In this document: piece after piece, positions 5,200 through 6,801 of the stretch | Position numbering within the stretch: position 1 is the first letter of the stretch | How the letters are laid out: every line of letters begins with the position of its first letter | Assembly: GCA_018303515.1 (NCBI GenBank) | Contig: JAGVXZ010000048.1 | Location: 1 to 6,801 of the forward strand | Origin: Candidatus Woesearchaeota archaeon | Lineage (GTDB): Archaea; Nanobdellota; Nanobdellia; SCGC-AAA011-G17; GW2011-AR18 | Reading direction: 5' to 3' | Length of the DNA stretch: 6,801 nucleotides | Position numbers and translations under genes: made by a program | Notes under the pieces: generated by a model | Database searches by the model: none | Told to the model about the DNA's origin: nothing | The model's input: the letters and a program-made list of their open reading frames with translations, nothing else

Positions 5200-5967
5200 T
5201 TAAGTGAAGGCTGAAACTCTTCCTTGTAGAGGTTTTGATTTATCAACTGTAATCTGTATTTGGCAGTCTTTGTTTTCAGAACTTAAATAAATTTTTGAAC
5301 CTTGGCTACTAATCTTATAATCTGGTAATTTTATAGCACATGAAGGTAAATCCGTACATGAAGAAAAGGAATTATAAATTTTATTAAATTCTATAAAATC
5401 AGGAGTTATGATCTTTGAAATAGGCTTTACATTGTATGTTGTATTTCTTTGTGTTTCAATATGATAAGTTAGTTCTTTAAAATAGATTGTATCTCCTTCT
5501 ATAAAATTTATTTCTAGATTGTTAATTAATTGTGAATATGAGTCTGTGAATCCATCTTTGGATTCAGGATAAAAGGATTTATAATTTTGAAAATAGGATT
5601 TTAATGTGAATTTAAATTGTTCAAAATAATTTGTTTCGGGGTCTAATTTTGAGCAGGAATTCCAATCAACGTAAGTCCTTCCATTAAATAATGTTTCTTT
5701 TTTACATTCTCCATCTTTATATCCTGCATTATCACAAATTGTTTTAAATGCATCATCTGATGCGAGTCTTGTTGATTCTTTAATATAAAATAATGCTTTT
5801 TCTGCTTCATCATAAATTTGTATTAAGTATTTTGAAGTTTCTCCTGCTTTGAAAATTGAATCCTCATGAGAAACTGAACTTATAGTATAAGCTGTCCAAG
5901 TAAATACAATTATTGAAAGTATTGCTAAAAATGGTAAATATACTTCCAAACCTTTTTTGTTTTTCAT
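5200..5967 (-). CDS. Single-pass membrane protein with pilin-like N-terminus and cysteine-containing ectodomain
   Basis: A 255-residue protein that I do not recognise as a named family. The N-terminus MKNKKGLEVYLPF is basic and followed by one membrane helix (about residues 10-30). The KKG before a hydrophobic stretch recalls type IV pilin-like proteins, but it is not a canonical class III signal, since the Glu is at the second rather than the fifth position after Gly. The remaining roughly 225 residues are polar, with a helical stalk (SKYLIQIYDEAEKALFYIKES) and six cysteines (C78, C88, C105, C204, C210, C235), an even number that would suit disulfides outside the cell. The ATG overlaps the stop of the upstream gene (ATGA), so it is the last gene of a three-gene operon. 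A surface or minor-pilin role is only inferred. Confidence 0.7.
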   Translation of the reverse strand: MKNKKGLEVYLPFLAILSIIVFTWTAYTISSVSHEDSIFKAGETSKYLIQIYDEAEKALFYIKESTRLASDDAFKTICDNAGYKDGECKKETLFNGRTYVDWNSCSKLDPETNYFEQFKFTLKSYFQNYKSFYPESKDGFTDSYSQLINNLEINFIEGDTIYFKELTYHIETQRNTTYNVKPISKIITPDFIEFNKIYNSFSSCTDLPSCAIKLPDYKISSQGSKIYLSSENKDCQIQITVDKSKPLQGRVSAFT

Positions 5968-6371
5968 AATGTTAATTTTATTCCACTCCTTTTTTTTACT
6001 AAGAAAAATATTAAATTTTCATTTTGAGAAATAGGAATTAAAAGTTTTTGAGATTCAATATTAGTTACCTCAAAGTATTCTTTTTTTGGATTATTTTGAG
6101 AATCTAAATGATATGTCCATGAGGGATCTAATTTACTTCTTATATTTTCATTAAAATATTCTTCTAATTTTGTTTCATCTTTTGTTAAATAAGCTTCTCT
6201 TATTAATTCTATTAATCTACCATCATCTAAGTTAATTATTGCAAATAATTCGATAGAGCTTGGAACTTCTTCTGGATTAATTTTTAAGTTGATTTCATTA
6301 GTTTGTATTAATGTGAAAAAAATAGCAGTGAATGTTATTAGGACTAAACCAATCAGGAAAAAACTGCCCAT
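5964..6371 (-). CDS. Single-pass membrane protein of unknown function, start possibly upstream
   Basis: A protein of 135 residues from the ATG at 6371. It consists of one membrane helix (GSFFLIGLVLITFTAIFFTLI) and a soluble domain with no cysteines, rich in Asn, Glu and Lys, with a strand-rich C-terminus (EVTNIESQKLLIPI, NLIFFLVKKRSGIKLTL). I do not recognise a family. The frame stays open for 16 codons upstream of 6371, reading KIKSKKAFLDFPIIA, which looks like a natural cytoplasmic head for the helix, but holds no ATG, GTG or TTG. GAGGTGAT at 6419-6426 lies 5 nt before an ATA codon at 6411-6413, so the true start may be AUA, giving 149 residues. The ATG start is listed as the conventional call. 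It sits between two other one-helix proteins, with a 4-bp overlap downstream. Confidence 0.65.
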   Translation of the reverse strand: MGSFFLIGLVLITFTAIFFTLIQTNEINLKINPEEVPSSIELFAIINLDDGRLIELIREAYLTKDETKLEEYFNENIRSKLDPSWTYHLDSQNNPKKEYFEVTNIESQKLLIPISQNENLIFFLVKKRSGIKLTL

Positions 6372-6402
6372 TGCAATAATTGGAAAATCTAAAAATGCTT
6401 TT

Positions 6403-6801
6403 TTACTCTTTATTTTTAATCACCTCTACTGTTAGTTTTGTTAATTTGTTTTCAACAAGCACAAGATGTTCTTTCTTTTCGCATTCAAACGATTTTATAG
6501 ATTTACAAACATCAAAATAGTCTTTGAATTGTTTTTCCATAATTAATAATTCTTTTTCTCCCAATGTAACTTTATAACCTAAATTGTCTCTTCTTATGCA
6601 TTCCGAAATTATGTGCTGCGTGAATTTTTCTTTGTCTATTACACCAATTTGTTTATTTCCATCTTTTTCTAAAACTAAACAATCATAGATTAGGTGATTT
6701 GAAATTAATTCTGTTTCTAATTTTGTAAGATTTATTTCTTGTCCAAAGAAGGAAAATAAAATAACACTTAAGAAGAAAAATATTAGAATTGTAGCAAACA
6801 T
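6403..6801 (-). CDS. Single-pass membrane protein, N-terminus at window edge
   Basis: At least 132 residues, with an N-terminal membrane helix (ATILIFFFLSVILFSFF) and an outer domain containing GVIDKEKFTQHIISECI, a middle KVTLGEKELLIMEKQF and FDVCKSIKSFECEKKEHLVLVENKLTKLTVEVI. Four cysteines (C41, C68, C99, C107) could form two disulfides. The layout resembles a type of hypothetical protein common in DPANN genomes, found among pilin-like membrane proteins; I know no function. An ATG falls exactly on the last bases of the window and the helix starts at once, without the basic head usual for such proteins, so the real start may lie beyond the edge. Its last codons (GTA GAG GTG ATT) carry a Shine-Dalgarno-like sequence for the next gene. 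Confidence 0.65.
   Translation of the reverse strand: MFATILIFFFLSVILFSFFGQEINLTKLETELISNHLIYDCLVLEKDGNKQIGVIDKEKFTQHIISECIRRDNLGYKVTLGEKELLIMEKQFKDYFDVCKSIKSFECEKKEHLVLVENKLTKLTVEVIKNKE
6419..6426 (-). promoter_or_regulatory. Shine-Dalgarno site inside the preceding gene
   Basis: GAGGTGAT matches the archaeal anti-Shine-Dalgarno extended consensus (GGAGGTGAT) at eight consecutive bases. It lies 5 nt before an ATA codon, and 47 nt before the nearest in-frame ATG at 6371, too far to serve that ATG. In this AT-rich region the choice of GAG GTG for Glu-Val is unusual and suggests selection. Confidence 0.5.

Overview
The window is AT-rich and reads as archaeal, most likely a DPANN-type genome of the Pacearchaeota/Woesearchaeota kind. 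The evidence is aEF1B, RadA, an RPA with a zinc finger, the archaeal lipid enzyme CarS, TATA boxes about 26 bp upstream of start codons (leaderless transcripts), and a run of small one-helix membrane proteins of a sort common in DPANN genomes. The taxon is inferred from gene content, not from a marker tree.

Left part (1-724, minus strand): an incomplete membrane-anchored thioredoxin-like protein with a CPHC motif, preceded by the archaeal pair zinc-ribbon protein plus aEF1B. A perfectly palindromic TTTATAAA box at 695-702 lies exactly 26.5 bp from the ATG of the zinc-ribbon gene and 26.5 bp from the ATG of the divergent glycosyltransferase gene. Plus strand (725-2199): an MJ1255-type glycosyltransferase overlapping carS, the CDP-archaeol synthase gene. 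This is a small envelope-lipid or glycoconjugate operon.

Middle (2211-3748, minus strand): a small PC4-like putative ssDNA-binding protein is coupled by an ATGA overlap to radA. The radA gene is split by a frameshift in the codons for DNA-binding loop L1; both halves are otherwise well conserved. Its Walker A motif also has Ser in place of the usual Gly before Lys. Upstream lies a 244-bp gap holding a locally GC-rich island with a 7-bp closing stem, a competing second partner for the same strand, and its own TATA box. It is a candidate structured RNA, leader switch or micro-ORF.

Right part (3749-6801, minus strand): a leaderless rpa gene followed by a YdjM-like membrane protein, and upstream of them an operon of three single-pass, pilin-like or surface-exposed membrane proteins of unknown function. 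The middle one may start at an AUA codon behind a strong Shine-Dalgarno sequence. RadA, the PC4-like protein and RPA together make the centre of the window a recombination and ssDNA-handling neighbourhood. No tRNA, rRNA, CRISPR array or insertion sequence was seen.
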